Position numbers and translations under genes: made by a program. Below are positions 38,864-49,428 of a stretch of DNA of 64,000 nt, in pieces. The stretch is from Vibrio ponticus (GTDB lineage Bacteria > Pseudomonadota > Gammaproteobacteria > Enterobacterales > Vibrionaceae). The stretch's first letter is position 1. Each line of letters opens with the position of its first letter. The stretch lies in assembly GCF_009938225.1 (NCBI RefSeq), contig NZ_AP019657.1:1674001-1738000 (forward strand), in the 5' to 3' direction. Under the pieces are notes generated by a model. That model was not told the DNA's origin and ran no database searches. It saw only the letters and a program-made list of their open reading frames with translations.

Positions 38864-39946
38864 ATGCCAGCCAATACTCTTGTTGCTAACCCACCACGCT
38901 ATCCTGCTACCTTACGCTGCATTGAAAAATGGTTCGAAACTGATGATTGTGTTTCACTATTACTCGCCGGTGCAGACGACCACCAATTTGATTTTAAACC
39001 CGGTCAATTTGTGACTTTGGGCGTCAATATTGGCGATTCGACCGAGTACCGAGCTTATTCCATTAGCTCCTTACCGGGACAGTCATGGTTACAACTTACG
39101 GTAAAGCGAGTCGAAGGTGGCAAGGTATCCAATTATATCGTTGACCAACTCGCGGTTGGCGAGCAAGTTGAGTGCTTAGCGCCTGCAGGAGAGTTTAACA
39201 ATATTGACTGCCCGCCTATCAGCGTAGAGGGCAAGCGTAAAGCACTGCTTATCAGTGCAGGCTGCGGAATTACGCCAGTATTCGCCATGGCGCAAGCGTG
39301 GCTAGCAGAGGAGAATAGTGGCAGTGAGACAGATATTACTTTTCTCCATATCGCGCGCAATATCGAACAAACCATTTACTTCAATAAGCTTAAAGCTCTT
39401 GCAGCAAACCACGCCAATTTTAATTTACAGCTGCTGTTAAAAGAGGCTCAAGAGAGTGATTATCCACAAGGGCGCCTGTCGGCTGAATGGCTTGAAACTT
39501 TGGTTGCAGACTTTAAACAGCGCAGTGTTTATCTTTGCGGACCAAACCAGTTCATGCTTGATACGGCGAGTTATCTTGAGCAACTCGGATATGAAATGAA
39601 CCATTTCCATCAAGAAAGCTTCACTCCGACAGCGACTGAATCTAATCAAGCTCACAACGCGAACAATGAAGTTGATGGTAACAATGATGTCAATATTGAA
39701 CTTCCATCATTGGGACAAAGCCTACAAGCAAGCCGAGGCACGTTGTTAGCCGATGCACTAGAGCAAGGTGGTGTGCCAATCATTATTGCTTGCCGCAGTG
39801 GCATCTGTGGCTCTTGCAAATGTAAGGTGAAAGTGGGTCAGGTAGAGAGCAGTAGCCACTCTCCATTAACCGAAGAGGAAATCGCGCAAGGTTACGTATT
39901 GGCTTGTTCGTCTACACTCAACGATGACGTAACGATTGAACTGTAA
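38864..39946 (+). CDS. hcr: Hcp reductase Hcr (NADH oxidoreductase)
   Basis: 360 residues from ATG 38864 (MPANTLVANPPRYPATLRC); a TTG 45 bp earlier is in frame but lies within the intergenic hairpin. FAD domain motif EYRAYSISS, NAD-binding region with SAGCGITPVFAMA and CGPNQFMLD, then a C-terminal plant-type 2Fe-2S ferredoxin domain (CRSGICGSCKCK, last Cys in LACSS). It passes electrons from NADH to Hcp. Order hcp-hcr is as in E. coli. Confidence 0.94.
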   Translation: MPANTLVANPPRYPATLRCIEKWFETDDCVSLLLAGADDHQFDFKPGQFVTLGVNIGDSTEYRAYSISSLPGQSWLQLTVKRVEGGKVSNYIVDQLAVGEQVECLAPAGEFNNIDCPPISVEGKRKALLISAGCGITPVFAMAQAWLAEENSGSETDITFLHIARNIEQTIYFNKLKALAANHANFNLQLLLKEAQESDYPQGRLSAEWLETLVADFKQRSVYLCGPNQFMLDTASYLEQLGYEMNHFHQESFTPTATESNQAHNANNEVDGNNDVNIELPSLGQSLQASRGTLLADALEQGGVPIIIACRSGICGSCKCKVKVGQVESSSHSPLTEEEIAQGYVLACSSTLNDDVTIEL

Positions 39947-39956
39947 TCCTACTATT

Positions 39957-39998
39957 TAAACACAAACGCTCATCGAAATGATGAGCGTTTGTGTTTAT
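39957..39998. terminator. Bidirectional terminator between hcr and fadR
   Basis: AAACACAAACGCTCATC and GATGAGCGTTTGTGTTT form a 17-bp stem around GAAAT between convergent genes. Confidence 0.9.
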
Positions 39999-40010
39999 TT
40001 GCTTGAGCGA

Positions 40011-40850
40011 TTAGCAATCATCTTCAGTGAAGTTTGTTGGCAGCGTCGTTTTCATTTTCTGCCAGATCTGTCCACTTTCAATACCATAGTGGCGCACTAA
40101 CACAGGGATACTCTCGCGGTTACCCGACTCACACACTTCTAGTAGGTTACGATAGAACTGTAATGCAAGCTCGCGCGCTTCAGGGTTAGAGAAGTAGTAG
40201 CTACCCACACGATCATACAGTTTTCTTAAACCATTGAAGATCAGACCGTAAATTTGATTGCCTGAATGGAAAGCTAGGCGCTGAAACAGCATGTAGTCAT
40301 ATAAATTGAAGGTTTTCGCAATCAAAATCTGCTCGCGCTTGAGCGGATCTTTCTCACCATCATCTTTAATTTGCTGTTTAATTTTCTCCGCATATGGCGA
40401 AGATTGCATGAATTGTTCCCACGACTCGGCATTAACCAATGCTTCACAAGAATCAATCACATTCTTGATGGTGCGCTCCGAGTTCTCTTTATTCGCTTTG
40501 AATGCATAACGCATAAAGATAGGGCTGATATTAGTTCGTGCTGCAAGCAAATCTTCAACGATAGAAGTCGCGTTGTCGGCATCGAGTGTCATCAAGGTAT
40601 CTAGAATATGTAAACCTGACGTTTCCATAAACTGGTTTACCTTAGTTGGCTTTCCGTGCTGAATAGTCAGCCAGCCATCTCGCGCTAAACGTTGCAGTAC
40701 TTCACGTAACGTTGTACGTGTCACACCAATCAGCTCTGAAAGCTCGCGTTCAGCTGGAAGAATGGAACCTGGAGGGAAGCGCCCTTTCCAAATACTCTCA
40801 ATAATGTATTTTTCTGCAAATCCTGCAGGGCTCTTTGCCTTAATGACCAT
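40011..40850 (-). CDS. fadR: Fatty acid metabolism regulator FadR
   Basis: 279-residue GntR-family regulator. Winged helix at the N terminus ([30 protein letters not shown]) and an acyl-CoA-binding C-terminal domain. It represses fad degradation genes and activates fabA/fabB; acyl-CoA releases it. E. coli FadR has 239 residues; the extra 40 (around [20 protein letters not shown]) correspond to the insertion in V. cholerae FadR that gives a second acyl-CoA site. Divergent from nhaB, as is usual in Vibrio and E. coli. Confidence 0.96.
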   Translation of the reverse strand: MVIKAKSPAGFAEKYIIESIWKGRFPPGSILPAERELSELIGVTRTTLREVLQRLARDGWLTIQHGKPTKVNQFMETSGLHILDTLMTLDADNATSIVEDLLAARTNISPIFMRYAFKANKENSERTIKNVIDSCEALVNAESWEQFMQSSPYAEKIKQQIKDDGEKDPLKREQILIAKTFNLYDYMLFQRLAFHSGNQIYGLIFNGLRKLYDRVGSYYFSNPEARELALQFYRNLLEVCESGNRESIPVLVRHYGIESGQIWQKMKTTLPTNFTEDDC

Positions 40851-41486
40851 TAAATTGCGTCCAATATTCTATTTATTAGGGGGTTCAGAATTACTCATCA
40901 TACCACTAGTTATTACTTATCGGAAACAAGCTGATAGTAAAGTTCTCGCAAAATAAAAATAGAGTAATAACACTAATTTTAATCTCAATGAGACACGCAG
41001 ACTCGGGGTAGACAAAAGCAAAAAATAATAATTTTCTTCTGTTTTGTGCAATCTAAGTTCCCACCAGCATTAGTCCAAATGGTAAATCTTAGTTTTCAAA
41101 ACTCACAATCTTTGTGTGCTTATTGTACAAAATTTGTGAAGTTTGGACGAATTTTTAATCATTTCGCTTCTTGTGAGAAAGAAAACACAATTTCTTACAA
41201 CTCATATGATATGGTTAGCGTTCTTTGATCGCGTTTTACGAATGAACACGCAAAGTGAACTTTCGAAAGAAACATATTAATTGACTCTATTTCAAGGGGT
41301 AGTAGAGTTTGCGACAAAGTTTTGGAGTGCTTGTCATTCTCAAGGAGTGACTTGGCAAGCTGCATAACCTTTCAAGGGTGTTGTCTTACCGAGTTAACAT
41401 AATTTCGAATAATATCCATAGCCACCGCAAAATATGATGTGGGGGCTGTGCGGTATTTAATTGGAACAAAAAAGAGTAGTCGAATC
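40851..41486. other. 636-bp fadR-nhaB intergenic region
   Basis: No gene is supported; short open frames here lack SD sites. The fadR side is AT-rich. The nhaB side has a likely 5' leader with a possible pseudoknot (see separate entry). I see no convincing FadR operator. Confidence 0.5.
41420..41454 (+). other. Possible H-type pseudoknot in nhaB leader
   Basis: ACCGCA (41424-41429) pairs with TGCGGT (41449-41454); AGCC (41420-41423) just before it can pair with GGCT (41444-41447) inside the loop. The order gives a pseudoknot 32 nt before the nhaB ATG. Short helices, so this is only a suggestion. Confidence 0.3.
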
Positions 41487-43073
41487 ATGCCAATGTCTCT
41501 CGGAAATGCGTTTATCAAGAACTTTCTTGGTAAAGCGCCAGACTGGTACAAAGTCTTAATCATCGCTTTCCTTATTATCAACCCAATCGTCTTCTTTTTC
41601 GTCGACCCGTTCGTCGCTGGTTGGTTGTTAGTTGCGGAGTTTATTTTCACCCTTGCTATGGCACTGAAGTGCTACCCACTACAACCGGGTGGTCTACTTG
41701 CCATTGAAGCTGTTGCTATTGGCATGACAACGCCAGGGCAAGTGAAACACGAACTCGTGGCAAACATTGAAGTACTACTACTGCTGGTATTTATGGTTGC
41801 AGGTATCTACTTTATGAAGAGCCTACTGCTGTTTATCTTTACTAAGATACTGCTAGGCATCCGTTCTAAAGTACTGCTTTCAATGGCTTTCTGTTTTGCA
41901 GCTGCGTTCCTTTCAGCGTTCCTAGACGCTCTGACTGTAATCGCGGTTGTGATTAGCGTTGCGGTAGGCTTCTACGCGATTTATCACAAAGTAGCTTCTG
42001 GTAACCCGATTGGTGACCATGACCACAACAACGATGAAACCATTTCAGAACTGACTCGTGATGATTTAGAGAGCTACCGCGCTTTCCTACGTTCATTACT
42101 TATGCACGCAGGTGTAGGTACCGCGCTAGGTGGCGTAACCACCATGGTTGGTGAGCCACAAAACCTAATCATTGCCGATCAAGCAGGTTGGTTATTTGGT
42201 GAGTTCCTAATTCGCATGGCACCAGTAACGCTGCCGGTATTCTTCTGCGGTATCATTACTTGTGCACTGGTTGAGAAATTCAAAGTGTTCGGCTACGGCG
42301 CAGAACTGCCTGATGCTGTGCGTCAAATCCTGGTTGATTTCGATACTGAAGAGCGCAAGACACGTACTAACCAAGACGTAGCTAAGCTATGGGTTCAAGG
42401 TGCAATCGCGGTATTTTTGATTGTCGCATTGGCAATGCACTTGGCGGCAGTTGGTCTCATCGGTCTTTCAGTAATCATCCTAGCGACAGCATTCACAGGT
42501 GTAATCGAAGAGCACTCAATGGGTAAAGCGTTTGAAGAAGCGCTACCGTTTACTGCACTTCTGGCGGTGTTCTTTGCCGTAGTAGCGGTAATTATCGACC
42601 AGCAACTATTTAAGCCAGTGATCGATGCGGTACTTGCAGTAGAAGATAAAGGCACACAGCTTGCGATGTTCTACGTAGCAAACGGCTTACTTTCAATGGT
42701 ATCTGACAACGTATTCGTAGGCACGGTATACATCAACGAAGTAAAAGCAGCACTGATCGATGGTGTTATCACTCGTGAACAGTTTGACCTACTAGCCGTT
42801 GCAATCAACACCGGTACTAACCTACCGTCTGTAGCAACACCAAACGGTCAAGCAGCCTTCCTATTCCTGCTGACTTCAGCACTCGCACCATTGATTCGTC
42901 TATCGTACGGTCGCATGGTGATTATGGCTCTGCCATACACGATTGTACTTGCACTAGTAGGTTTAGCCGGCATCATGTTCTTCCTAGAGCCTGCCACTGC
43001 TTGGTTCTATGATATGGGCTGGATTGAGCCACATGTTGGTGGTGTTGTTGAAGCTGTTTCTGGCGGACACTAA
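41487..43073 (+). CDS. nhaB: Na+/H+ antiporter NhaB
   Basis: 528 residues from ATG 41487 ([20 protein letters not shown]); the N terminus matches V. cholerae NhaB ([15 protein letters not shown]), so upstream in-frame starts are rejected. About 12 hydrophobic helices; conserved segments [20 protein letters not shown] and [18 protein letters not shown]. It expels Na+ in exchange for H+ at the inner membrane, important in a marine organism. A terminator follows. Confidence 0.97.
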   Translation: MPMSLGNAFIKNFLGKAPDWYKVLIIAFLIINPIVFFFVDPFVAGWLLVAEFIFTLAMALKCYPLQPGGLLAIEAVAIGMTTPGQVKHELVANIEVLLLLVFMVAGIYFMKSLLLFIFTKILLGIRSKVLLSMAFCFAAAFLSAFLDALTVIAVVISVAVGFYAIYHKVASGNPIGDHDHNNDETISELTRDDLESYRAFLRSLLMHAGVGTALGGVTTMVGEPQNLIIADQAGWLFGEFLIRMAPVTLPVFFCGIITCALVEKFKVFGYGAELPDAVRQILVDFDTEERKTRTNQDVAKLWVQGAIAVFLIVALAMHLAAVGLIGLSVIILATAFTGVIEEHSMGKAFEEALPFTALLAVFFAVVAVIIDQQLFKPVIDAVLAVEDKGTQLAMFYVANGLLSMVSDNVFVGTVYINEVKAALIDGVITREQFDLLAVAINTGTNLPSVATPNGQAAFLFLLTSALAPLIRLSYGRMVIMALPYTIVLALVGLAGIMFFLEPATAWFYDMGWIEPHVGGVVEAVSGGH

Positions 43074-43106
43074 TTTTTCTACTTGATTAGGAAACTAATC
43101 CAAGCT

Positions 43107-43137
43107 AAAAAGCTCTGAACAATCAGAGCTTTTTTTA
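43107..43137. terminator. Terminator after nhaB
   Basis: AAAAAGCTCTGA (43107-43118) pairs with TCAGAGCTTTTT (43123-43134), with more T after it. Confidence 0.9.
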
Positions 43138-43158
43138 TTTCTGAACAAGGACAGAATT

Positions 43159-43677
43159 TTGAACTTTCTAGCAACGTTAAAGAGCTTTTCACAAAGCCGT
43201 CTTTCATGGGCTATCTTACTTGGCTTCATCGTCTTCTTTGAAGCTTGCGCCCTATTCTTCCAACACGTTATGGAACTGCCACCTTGTGTCATGTGTATTT
43301 ATGAGCGTGTCGCGATGATGGGCATCGGTGGCGCAGCAATCATTGGTCTGATTGCGCCACAAAATGGCGTGGTGCGCTGGGTAGGCTTAGGTGCATGGGG
43401 TTATAGCGCCTATCGCGGTCTAGAACTCGCTCTAGAGCACGTTGACTATCAATTTAACCCATCACCATTCGCAACCTGCGATCTATTTGTACGCTTCCCT
43501 GAGTGGGCGCCACTTAACAAATGGGCGCCTTGGATGTTTGAAGCTTACGGTGACTGCTCGAAAATCGTTTGGCAATTCCTAACGCTTTCAATGCCACAAT
43601 GGTTGGTGGTGATTTTCGCGGCTAACTTGGTGGCATTGGCGGTGATCGTTGTGTCGCAATTTGCAAAAAACAAATAG
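43159..43677 (+). CDS. dsbB: Disulfide bond formation protein DsbB
   Basis: 172-residue four-helix inner-membrane protein that reoxidises DsbA using quinone. Redox pairs: C43-C46 (CVMC) and C107/C133. Start is TTG at 43159, with AAGGA eight bases upstream and no better ATG nearby. Positioned right after nhaB, the same arrangement as in E. coli nhaB-dsbB. Confidence 0.95.
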   Translation: MNFLATLKSFSQSRLSWAILLGFIVFFEACALFFQHVMELPPCVMCIYERVAMMGIGGAAIIGLIAPQNGVVRWVGLGAWGYSAYRGLELALEHVDYQFNPSPFATCDLFVRFPEWAPLNKWAPWMFEAYGDCSKIVWQFLTLSMPQWLVVIFAANLVALAVIVVSQFAKNK

Positions 43678-43712
43678 TCCTCGCACGCTAAACGTTAATG
43701 ACTTGGCTGCAA

Positions 43713-43748
43713 GAATCATAGGCAAATGATATGACTAGCCTATGATTC
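43713..43748. repeat. 11-bp inverted repeat after dsbB
   Basis: GAATCATAGGC (43713-43723) and GCCTATGATTC (43738-43748) are exact reverse complements around a 14-bp spacer. No T-run follows. It may be an mRNA end structure or an operator. Confidence 0.6.
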
Positions 43749-43764
43749 TGATTGTGCGCAATAT

Positions 43765-43790
43765 AAAGGGTTGGCAATTGCCAACCCTTT
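43765..43790. terminator. 26-bp perfect palindrome, likely bidirectional terminator
   Basis: AAAGGGTTGGCAA at 43765-43777 is followed at once by its exact reverse complement (43778-43790). It lies between the convergent dsbB and DUF1349 genes, with A/T at both ends. Confidence 0.75.
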
Positions 43791-43814
43791 ACTGTTTAGT
43801 GCCAAGACTTTTGC

Positions 43815-44420
43815 TCAACTGCCGTCTCTAAAATTGCTAATCGTATTCGACCCCAATTGAATATGACTAAATTCAATTTCCGCGCCATCCACAAACGGCG
43901 CTTGTGCCGCAACCCCAACCTGCAGTGTTTCTCGCCAGTTGATGGGAAACTTCCTCACAAATCGCCAAACCTTGCCATCTAAGCTGTAATGGAACGCTAT
44001 CAGGTCGCCTTGTCTTATTACCCTTAAATGACAATGAGCAGACGCTAAACACTCGTTGTTGGTATCATCAGACCAAGTGTTGGTGACCACAGAAACAATT
44101 GAGATCCCATCGTCTGCGCATCGCTCAATACAGAGTTTTGCCCAATGTTCCTCGTCGCTGCGAATCATTAATGCACCAGCGTCATACTTTCCTACCAGCA
44201 GGCAATGCACTTCAGCTTGCAAGCAAAAATCACCCTCAACTTGGGTAAAATAAAAGCTCGCATTGTCAACGACCGTTGAATTGTAAGAGCGAATAAAATC
44301 GGTTTGAGCAAAGGGGCGAATGGTGATGCCATTTTCGTCCAATTGGTAGTGCTTGGGTGGGTTTAACCACTTAAAATCATCGGCAATACTGTTTTCTAAA
44401 ATCATAACGTTAACTGTCAT
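43815..44420 (-). CDS. DUF1349 concanavalin-like protein
   Basis: 201 residues. Beta-rich sequence with DNASFYFTQVEGDFCLQAEV, YDAGALMIRSDEEHWAKLCIE and a regular pattern typical of DUF1349 (YesU-like, concanavalin-type jelly roll). No signal peptide, so cytoplasmic. Function unknown; the fold often binds sugars. An ATG five codons in (44405) is also possible. The next gene upstream on the same strand is the Hpt-like gene, 15 bp away, so they are probably co-transcribed. Confidence 0.8.
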   Translation of the reverse strand: MTVNVMILENSIADDFKWLNPPKHYQLDENGITIRPFAQTDFIRSYNSTVVDNASFYFTQVEGDFCLQAEVHCLLVGKYDAGALMIRSDEEHWAKLCIERCADDGISIVSVVTNTWSDDTNNECLASAHCHLRVIRQGDLIAFHYSLDGKVWRFVRKFPINWRETLQVGVAAQAPFVDGAEIEFSHIQLGSNTISNFRDGS

Positions 44421-44435
44421 CTAACCAAGTTGGGG

Positions 44436-44963
44436 TTACTCAACAACTAACTTGGATACGTAAGGGATATTTCTCAGCTGGTCTTGCCAAGGCAGTCCAT
44501 AGCCAACCAAAAGGTCATCATTCTCCATCACATAGGCGTGATGCTGAGTCACAGGAATGTCGACACGACCAGGTTTGACAAACAGTGTCGCGATGGATAG
44601 AGAGTTTAAATCGAACTCTTGCTGCAAAAAGTGAGCGATACGTTTCATGGTGCCGCCAGACTCAATCGCATCATCAACCAAAATAACATTACGCCCAGTT
44701 AAGGGGATGTTTTGGTGAAAGACAATCTCAGAGCTGTTATTTCTATCTCCTGGTGTATGCGGACAAGAGATGTAATCCATGCTGATATCAAATGTCAGTT
44801 CACGCACTAAATCGGCGGTAAACAGTATTCCACCGGGTACCACGCTGACGATCACCGCATCCTGCCCAGCAAAGCGTTGATTTAACTGCTGAGCAACTTG
44901 ACTCACGCCCACCTTGATTTGCTCCTGACTCAGAACCAAATCGCCAATATATTGCTTACTCAT
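44436..44963 (-). CDS. Hpt-like phosphoribosyltransferase
   Basis: 175 residues from ATG 44963 (MSKQYIGDLVLSQEQI), chosen for AAGGA upstream; an in-frame start 18 bp earlier is weaker. The PRPP loop reads VILVDDAIESGGT, and the DDLLVGYGLPWQDQLRNIPY segment matches hypoxanthine phosphoribosyltransferases. Divergence from E. coli Hpt in the substrate region suggests a paralogue, so the base it uses is uncertain. Divergent from the LysR gene. Confidence 0.82.
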   Translation of the reverse strand: MSKQYIGDLVLSQEQIKVGVSQVAQQLNQRFAGQDAVIVSVVPGGILFTADLVRELTFDISMDYISCPHTPGDRNNSSEIVFHQNIPLTGRNVILVDDAIESGGTMKRIAHFLQQEFDLNSLSIATLFVKPGRVDIPVTQHHAYVMENDDLLVGYGLPWQDQLRNIPYVSKLVVE

Positions 44964-45135
44964 CTCTGTTCCTTTCACCATCGTTTGTTGCAGTGATAGC
45001 CAAACGCAATCGCCAAGATCATCTTATGATTGAGATATCGTCAAACATGACATCACTACTAGTTCGCTGACATATTGCCTCAGAGACTTGATATAAATAA
45101 AATAGATTTATTGTATTTAAATATCTAATTATTCG

Positions 45136-46026
45136 ATGCTAATTCACCTTGCTAGCCACCTACCCTATTTCTCTGCTGTTGCGCGTCACTTAAGCTTTTC
45201 CAATGCTGCGGACGAGTTGTCGATCTCCCAATCTTCCGTCAGCTATCAAATCAAGAACTTAGAAGACAAACTTGGCTTTAAACTGTTTCTTCGAGGACAA
45301 GGAAGCAAGGTTGAACTGACAGCAAAAGGCATGGCGCTGTATCAAGAGTATGCCGCGCTCGAGCGCAACTTCAATCAGGTGGTGGCTGACACGCAATTAA
45401 GTAACACGCGAACTCATTTAGAAATGACGGCTCCGTTAGACTTGGGCATTAAATTGCTCACACCTGCGCTAGCGCAACTCGAAGCGGATCAATTGATTGT
45501 GAACTTAGATTTAACCGATGAGGTTATCGAGCTTAAGCGAAGTCGTTTTGACTTCTCAATCCGCAATAAAACCGATGAAAGTGGGCTGGAATATATTCCT
45601 TTAGTCTCACTAAAAAACATCTTGGTGTGCAGCCGTCACTATTCTAGCAGCAATCAGATTTCTGCCTTTGAACACATCAACGACAGTCACCGCTTAATCG
45701 TCAGAAACCCGCTAAGAAGTAATACTTGGGAGCAACTGTTTCAGCAATATGGACAGAGTTTCCACCAGCATAGCAATATGCAGGTGATCAATAACAGCTT
45801 CGGAATTTATCAAGCCATCGTAGCAAATGCCGGTATCGCGATATTGCCTGAGTACTTCGTCGATGAAACCAACCATCAGCAGCTCTATCTCTTTGATGAG
45901 CCACTCAACGAAACCCAGTTCTACCTCGCCTTTCAACCTTCTTATGTCGCCAAGAGATGGGCTGACCGCATCAAGAGTACTATTTTAAACTCGATAGAAG
46001 ATAGAAAGCGTTTTGTCTTGCAATAA
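45136..46026 (+). CDS. LysR-family transcriptional regulator
   Basis: 296 residues. N-terminal winged helix (HLSFSNAADELSISQSSVSYQIKNLE truncated here as a motif) followed by a periplasmic-binding-like effector domain, as in GcvA/AmpR-type LysR proteins. LysR proteins often control the divergent neighbour, here the Hpt-like/DUF1349 pair. Effector unknown. Confidence 0.88.
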   Translation: MLIHLASHLPYFSAVARHLSFSNAADELSISQSSVSYQIKNLEDKLGFKLFLRGQGSKVELTAKGMALYQEYAALERNFNQVVADTQLSNTRTHLEMTAPLDLGIKLLTPALAQLEADQLIVNLDLTDEVIELKRSRFDFSIRNKTDESGLEYIPLVSLKNILVCSRHYSSSNQISAFEHINDSHRLIVRNPLRSNTWEQLFQQYGQSFHQHSNMQVINNSFGIYQAIVANAGIAILPEYFVDETNHQQLYLFDEPLNETQFYLAFQPSYVAKRWADRIKSTILNSIEDRKRFVLQ

Positions 46027-46053
46027 AAAACGCAGGAAATTCCTGCGTTTTTC
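46025..46053. terminator. Terminator between LysR gene and ftsK
   Basis: AAAAACGCAGGA pairs with TCCTGCGTTTTT around AAT, between convergent genes. Confidence 0.88.
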
Positions 46054-46089
46054 TTGATACCAAATTGGACAATCTGGTACTGGTTTTGA

Positions 46090-49000
46090 TTAGTTCATAT
46101 CCCGCCCAGGAGCAGGAGCCAGTACTTCACGGTTACCGTTATGCCCTGGCGCACTGACAATACCTTGAGCCTCAAGTTGCTCGACGATACGAGCAGCACG
46201 GTTGTAACCAATCTTAAAGCGGCGCTGCACACCGGATACTGAACCTCGACGTGACTGCACCACGTGCTCCACTACTTGATCAAAGAGTGGATCAACGTCT
46301 TCGTCTGCTTCCATGGTTTCACCCGGCAGTAAGCTCTCTGGACCTTGGTCACCACTGATGATCTCTTCGATATAGTTTGGCTTACCACGCGCTTTCCAGT
46401 TGTTTACCACCGCATGTACATCATCATCCGACGCAAACGCACCATGCACACGAATGGTATGACTTGAGCCCGGAGGTAGGTAAAGCATGTCACCCATACC
46501 AAGTAGCGATTCCGCACCACCTTGGTCAAGAATGGTACGCGAGTCAGTCTTAGTTGATACCGTAAACGCGACACGAGTTGGGATATTGGCTTTAATCAAA
46601 CCAGTAATAACATCCACCGAAGGACGCTGAGTAGCAAGAATTAAGTGAATACCCGCTGCACGCGCTTTTTGCGCCAAGCGTGCAATCAGCTCTTCAACTT
46701 TCTTGCCCACTACCATCATCAAGTCGGCAAATTCATCCACCACAACAACGATGTATGGCAATTTCTCAAGTAGTGGCGCTTCAGGGTCCATACTGTCGCC
46801 CGGTTGCCACAATGGATCGTGGATCGGATGTCCAGCTTCTGCTGCCATCTTCAACTTGTCATTAAAGCCTTTAATGTTACGTACACCTAACGCCGACATC
46901 AGTTTGTAACGACGCTCCATCTCGCCCACACACCAGCGCAGTGCATTAGACGCATCTTTCATGTCGGTTACCACTTCCGCAAGTAGATGTGGAATACCTT
47001 CATAAATTGAAAGCTCCAACATTTTCGGGTCGATCATGATAAAGCGCAGATCTTCCGGTGATGCCTTATACAGCATACTCAAGATCATCACGTTCACACC
47101 CACCGACTTACCGGAACCTGTGGTACCCGCAACCAGCACGTGTGGCATCTTCGCGATATCAGCAATTACAGCTTCACCCGCGATGTCTTGACCTAATACC
47201 ACCGTTGTTGGCGACTTAGCCTCCGCAAAGGTTTGACTACCGACGACATCAGAGAAGTAAACCGTTTGACGGCTCATATTCGGTAACTCAAGACCCACAT
47301 AAGGTTTACCCGGAATAACCTCAACCACACGCACCGCCATCGCAGAAAGCGAACGCGCTAAGTCCATAGAGAGACTTGAAATGCGGCTTACTTTTACCCC
47401 TGGCGCTAGGTCTAACTCAAATCGAGTGATTACCGGACCAGGGAAGATATCCACTACCGTTGCTTGAATCTTATAGTCTGCCAGTTTTGACTCAACTAAA
47501 CGTGCGATCGCCTCAAGTGCATCACGATCGATAAAGTTCTCGCGCTTCTCCGGATGGTAAAGCAGATCCAGTGTGGGCAACGGTTCGGTTGGTTTCGGTA
47601 AGTTAACTTCTTGCTGAACCAAGAATGGGTTCTGCTGCGCCACCACTTTGGCTTGTGCATCTGCAACCATTGACTGGAACGCCGCAACGTCTTGATCACT
47701 GTCTTGTTCAATTTCTTCGATAAACGGCTCTTGCTCAACGACTGGTGCAACGGGTGCTTGCTGATATGACACTTCTGAAACCGTATCAATTTCAACTGGC
47801 GGTAACTCTTGCGCTGGCTGTTGAACAAACGCCTGTTGAGTGTCATCTTCAGCGACATCAAATGAACTAATGACAGGTTCAACATGCGAGCTATCTGGCT
47901 CTACTTGCTGACTAATTTGCTCTAACGTTGCTGAATCGATTAGTGGTTGAAGCTCTTCCTCGGTGTTATTCCATGGCAGATCATCGATTGGATCAACTGC
48001 CGCAGGTTGATGTTCAACTGGTGTGTGTTGCTCATGAAGTTGTGACGGTGGCGCTTGCTCGTCTACAGCGGCAGTCGCAACAGACTCATTTTGCCAGTCA
48101 GCAAAATTCTGCTCTGCCATATCGTTTGAGTTAAATGCATCTTCTTCTAACTGCTCGATAGTGGCATCTAACTGACGAGTGCGTTCAATTTGATTACTTG
48201 GTTCAGGGGCAATCTCTGGTGCCGCTGCTACCACTGGTTCGACATAAACAGGTGTTGTCGCCATGACTTCTGCCACAGGCTCAGATTCAACGTGTAAACT
48301 GCTCGGCTCACTCACTACGTCGTGAACTTGCACGTCAGAGTTGGCCACCTGAGCGTTAACCGTGTGAGCGGCACTGGTCGCAGCGATGGCTGTCGCACTC
48401 TCCGGCATATGGATGTTATAACGTCTTGGCTCCGCAGAAACGGGAGGAACATCCTCGTCATTCGAAATATCACGACGTTGTGGTTGTGGGTAGTCCTCTG
48501 CATTTTTGAGCTCTGGTTCCATAAGCTCATCGCGCTCGCCACGGATAGCGTTCACTGCGCGAGTAAAGAGTTTAATCGCGAGCTCACCTAAAGTATCAAC
48601 GATGCTCAACCAAGAGATACCCGTCAATAGAGTGAAACCCGCCCCCCAAAGGAAGAGCAGTACTAAGGTTGTACCAAGAACATTCAGCGTTGGTAAAGCC
48701 AAACTCGTCAATACATCCCCAATTACGCCGCCGGATGAAAAATACCAAATGTCATCAAAGTTGATATCAGCGAGACCACAACTGGTCAGGATAAGAATGG
48801 TTAAACCCAGCAGGCGAGTTCCCCATAACATCAAGTCAAGAGGTTCATCTTCACCACGCTTACGTAGCAATACCCAAGCAGCAAAAGTAATGATGACCGG
48901 TAAGCTGTAAGCCAAAGAGCCAAAGCCAAAAAACAGGGTATCAGCAAGCCAAGCGCCTGTTGCTCCGCCTAAGTTTGCAATATCGCCAGCCCATGCCGTT

Positions 49001-49182
49001 TGTGACCAAGACGGATCGGCAGGATTAAATGAGAGTAACGCGATTGAAAGGAATAGCGATCCAAGAAATACGATGATCAAGCTGCATTCTTTCAAACGCT
49101 CAGGTCCTGTTAGTCGAGAAGATAGAGCCTCTTCTCCAGTCTTGATTATTGTTTCGATTTTATTGCTGTTCTTCTTGAACAT
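46090..49182 (-). CDS. ftsK: DNA translocase FtsK
   Basis: 1030 residues from ATG 49182 ([13 protein letters not shown]); a TTG two codons earlier is in frame. Four or five N-terminal transmembrane helices tie it to the divisome; a long Pro/Gln/Glu/Val-rich linker (about 230-550) follows; then the RecA-like motor with Walker [13 protein letters not shown] and Walker [13 protein letters not shown], and a C-terminal gamma winged helix ([18 protein letters not shown]) that reads KOPS. It pumps DNA and activates XerCD at dif. The lolA gene that follows ftsK in E. coli is absent; a convergent LysR gene is there instead. Confidence 0.97.
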   Translation of the reverse strand: MFKKNSNKIETIIKTGEEALSSRLTGPERLKECSLIIVFLGSLFLSIALLSFNPADPSWSQTAWAGDIANLGGATGAWLADTLFFGFGSLAYSLPVIITFAAWVLLRKRGEDEPLDLMLWGTRLLGLTILILTSCGLADINFDDIWYFSSGGVIGDVLTSLALPTLNVLGTTLVLLFLWGAGFTLLTGISWLSIVDTLGELAIKLFTRAVNAIRGERDELMEPELKNAEDYPQPQRRDISNDEDVPPVSAEPRRYNIHMPESATAIAATSAAHTVNAQVANSDVQVHDVVSEPSSLHVESEPVAEVMATTPVYVEPVVAAAPEIAPEPSNQIERTRQLDATIEQLEEDAFNSNDMAEQNFADWQNESVATAAVDEQAPPSQLHEQHTPVEHQPAAVDPIDDLPWNNTEEELQPLIDSATLEQISQQVEPDSSHVEPVISSFDVAEDDTQQAFVQQPAQELPPVEIDTVSEVSYQQAPVAPVVEQEPFIEEIEQDSDQDVAAFQSMVADAQAKVVAQQNPFLVQQEVNLPKPTEPLPTLDLLYHPEKRENFIDRDALEAIARLVESKLADYKIQATVVDIFPGPVITRFELDLAPGVKVSRISSLSMDLARSLSAMAVRVVEVIPGKPYVGLELPNMSRQTVYFSDVVGSQTFAEAKSPTTVVLGQDIAGEAVIADIAKMPHVLVAGTTGSGKSVGVNVMILSMLYKASPEDLRFIMIDPKMLELSIYEGIPHLLAEVVTDMKDASNALRWCVGEMERRYKLMSALGVRNIKGFNDKLKMAAEAGHPIHDPLWQPGDSMDPEAPLLEKLPYIVVVVDEFADLMMVVGKKVEELIARLAQKARAAGIHLILATQRPSVDVITGLIKANIPTRVAFTVSTKTDSRTILDQGGAESLLGMGDMLYLPPGSSHTIRVHGAFASDDDVHAVVNNWKARGKPNYIEEIISGDQGPESLLPGETMEADEDVDPLFDQVVEHVVQSRRGSVSGVQRRFKIGYNRAARIVEQLEAQGIVSAPGHNGNREVLAPAPGRDMN

Positions 49183-49204
49183 AACCAACTTATCTTTAAT
49201 AGAA

Positions 49205-49243
49205 AAAAAATAGCCCGAGAGGCAATGCCACTCGGACTATAGA
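49205..49243 (-). terminator. Terminator after lrp
   Basis: On the minus strand TAGTCCGAG-t-GGC and GCC-t-CTCGGgCTA form an imperfect long stem followed by a run of eight T. It ends lrp before ftsK. Confidence 0.8.
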
Positions 49244-49428
49244 TTTAACCATATCAAGGTCAAAAACCCAATTGTCTAACGTCAGAATATGGGAAGGATT
49301 TTACTCTGAAACGTTATTTCATTCGATTCGAGTGAGCTTGTGCCAGAAAAGAACCAAGTTGACAGACCTTTTCAATCCCAAATCGGTCAACTCAAAGTTT
49401 AAAAGCGGCTCACCCTGAATCAAATCGA

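Noticed and set aside
40890..40930. FadR operator upstream of fadR
   Set aside because: ACTAGTGGTATGATGAG has a partial likeness to the FadR consensus, but too few positions agree.
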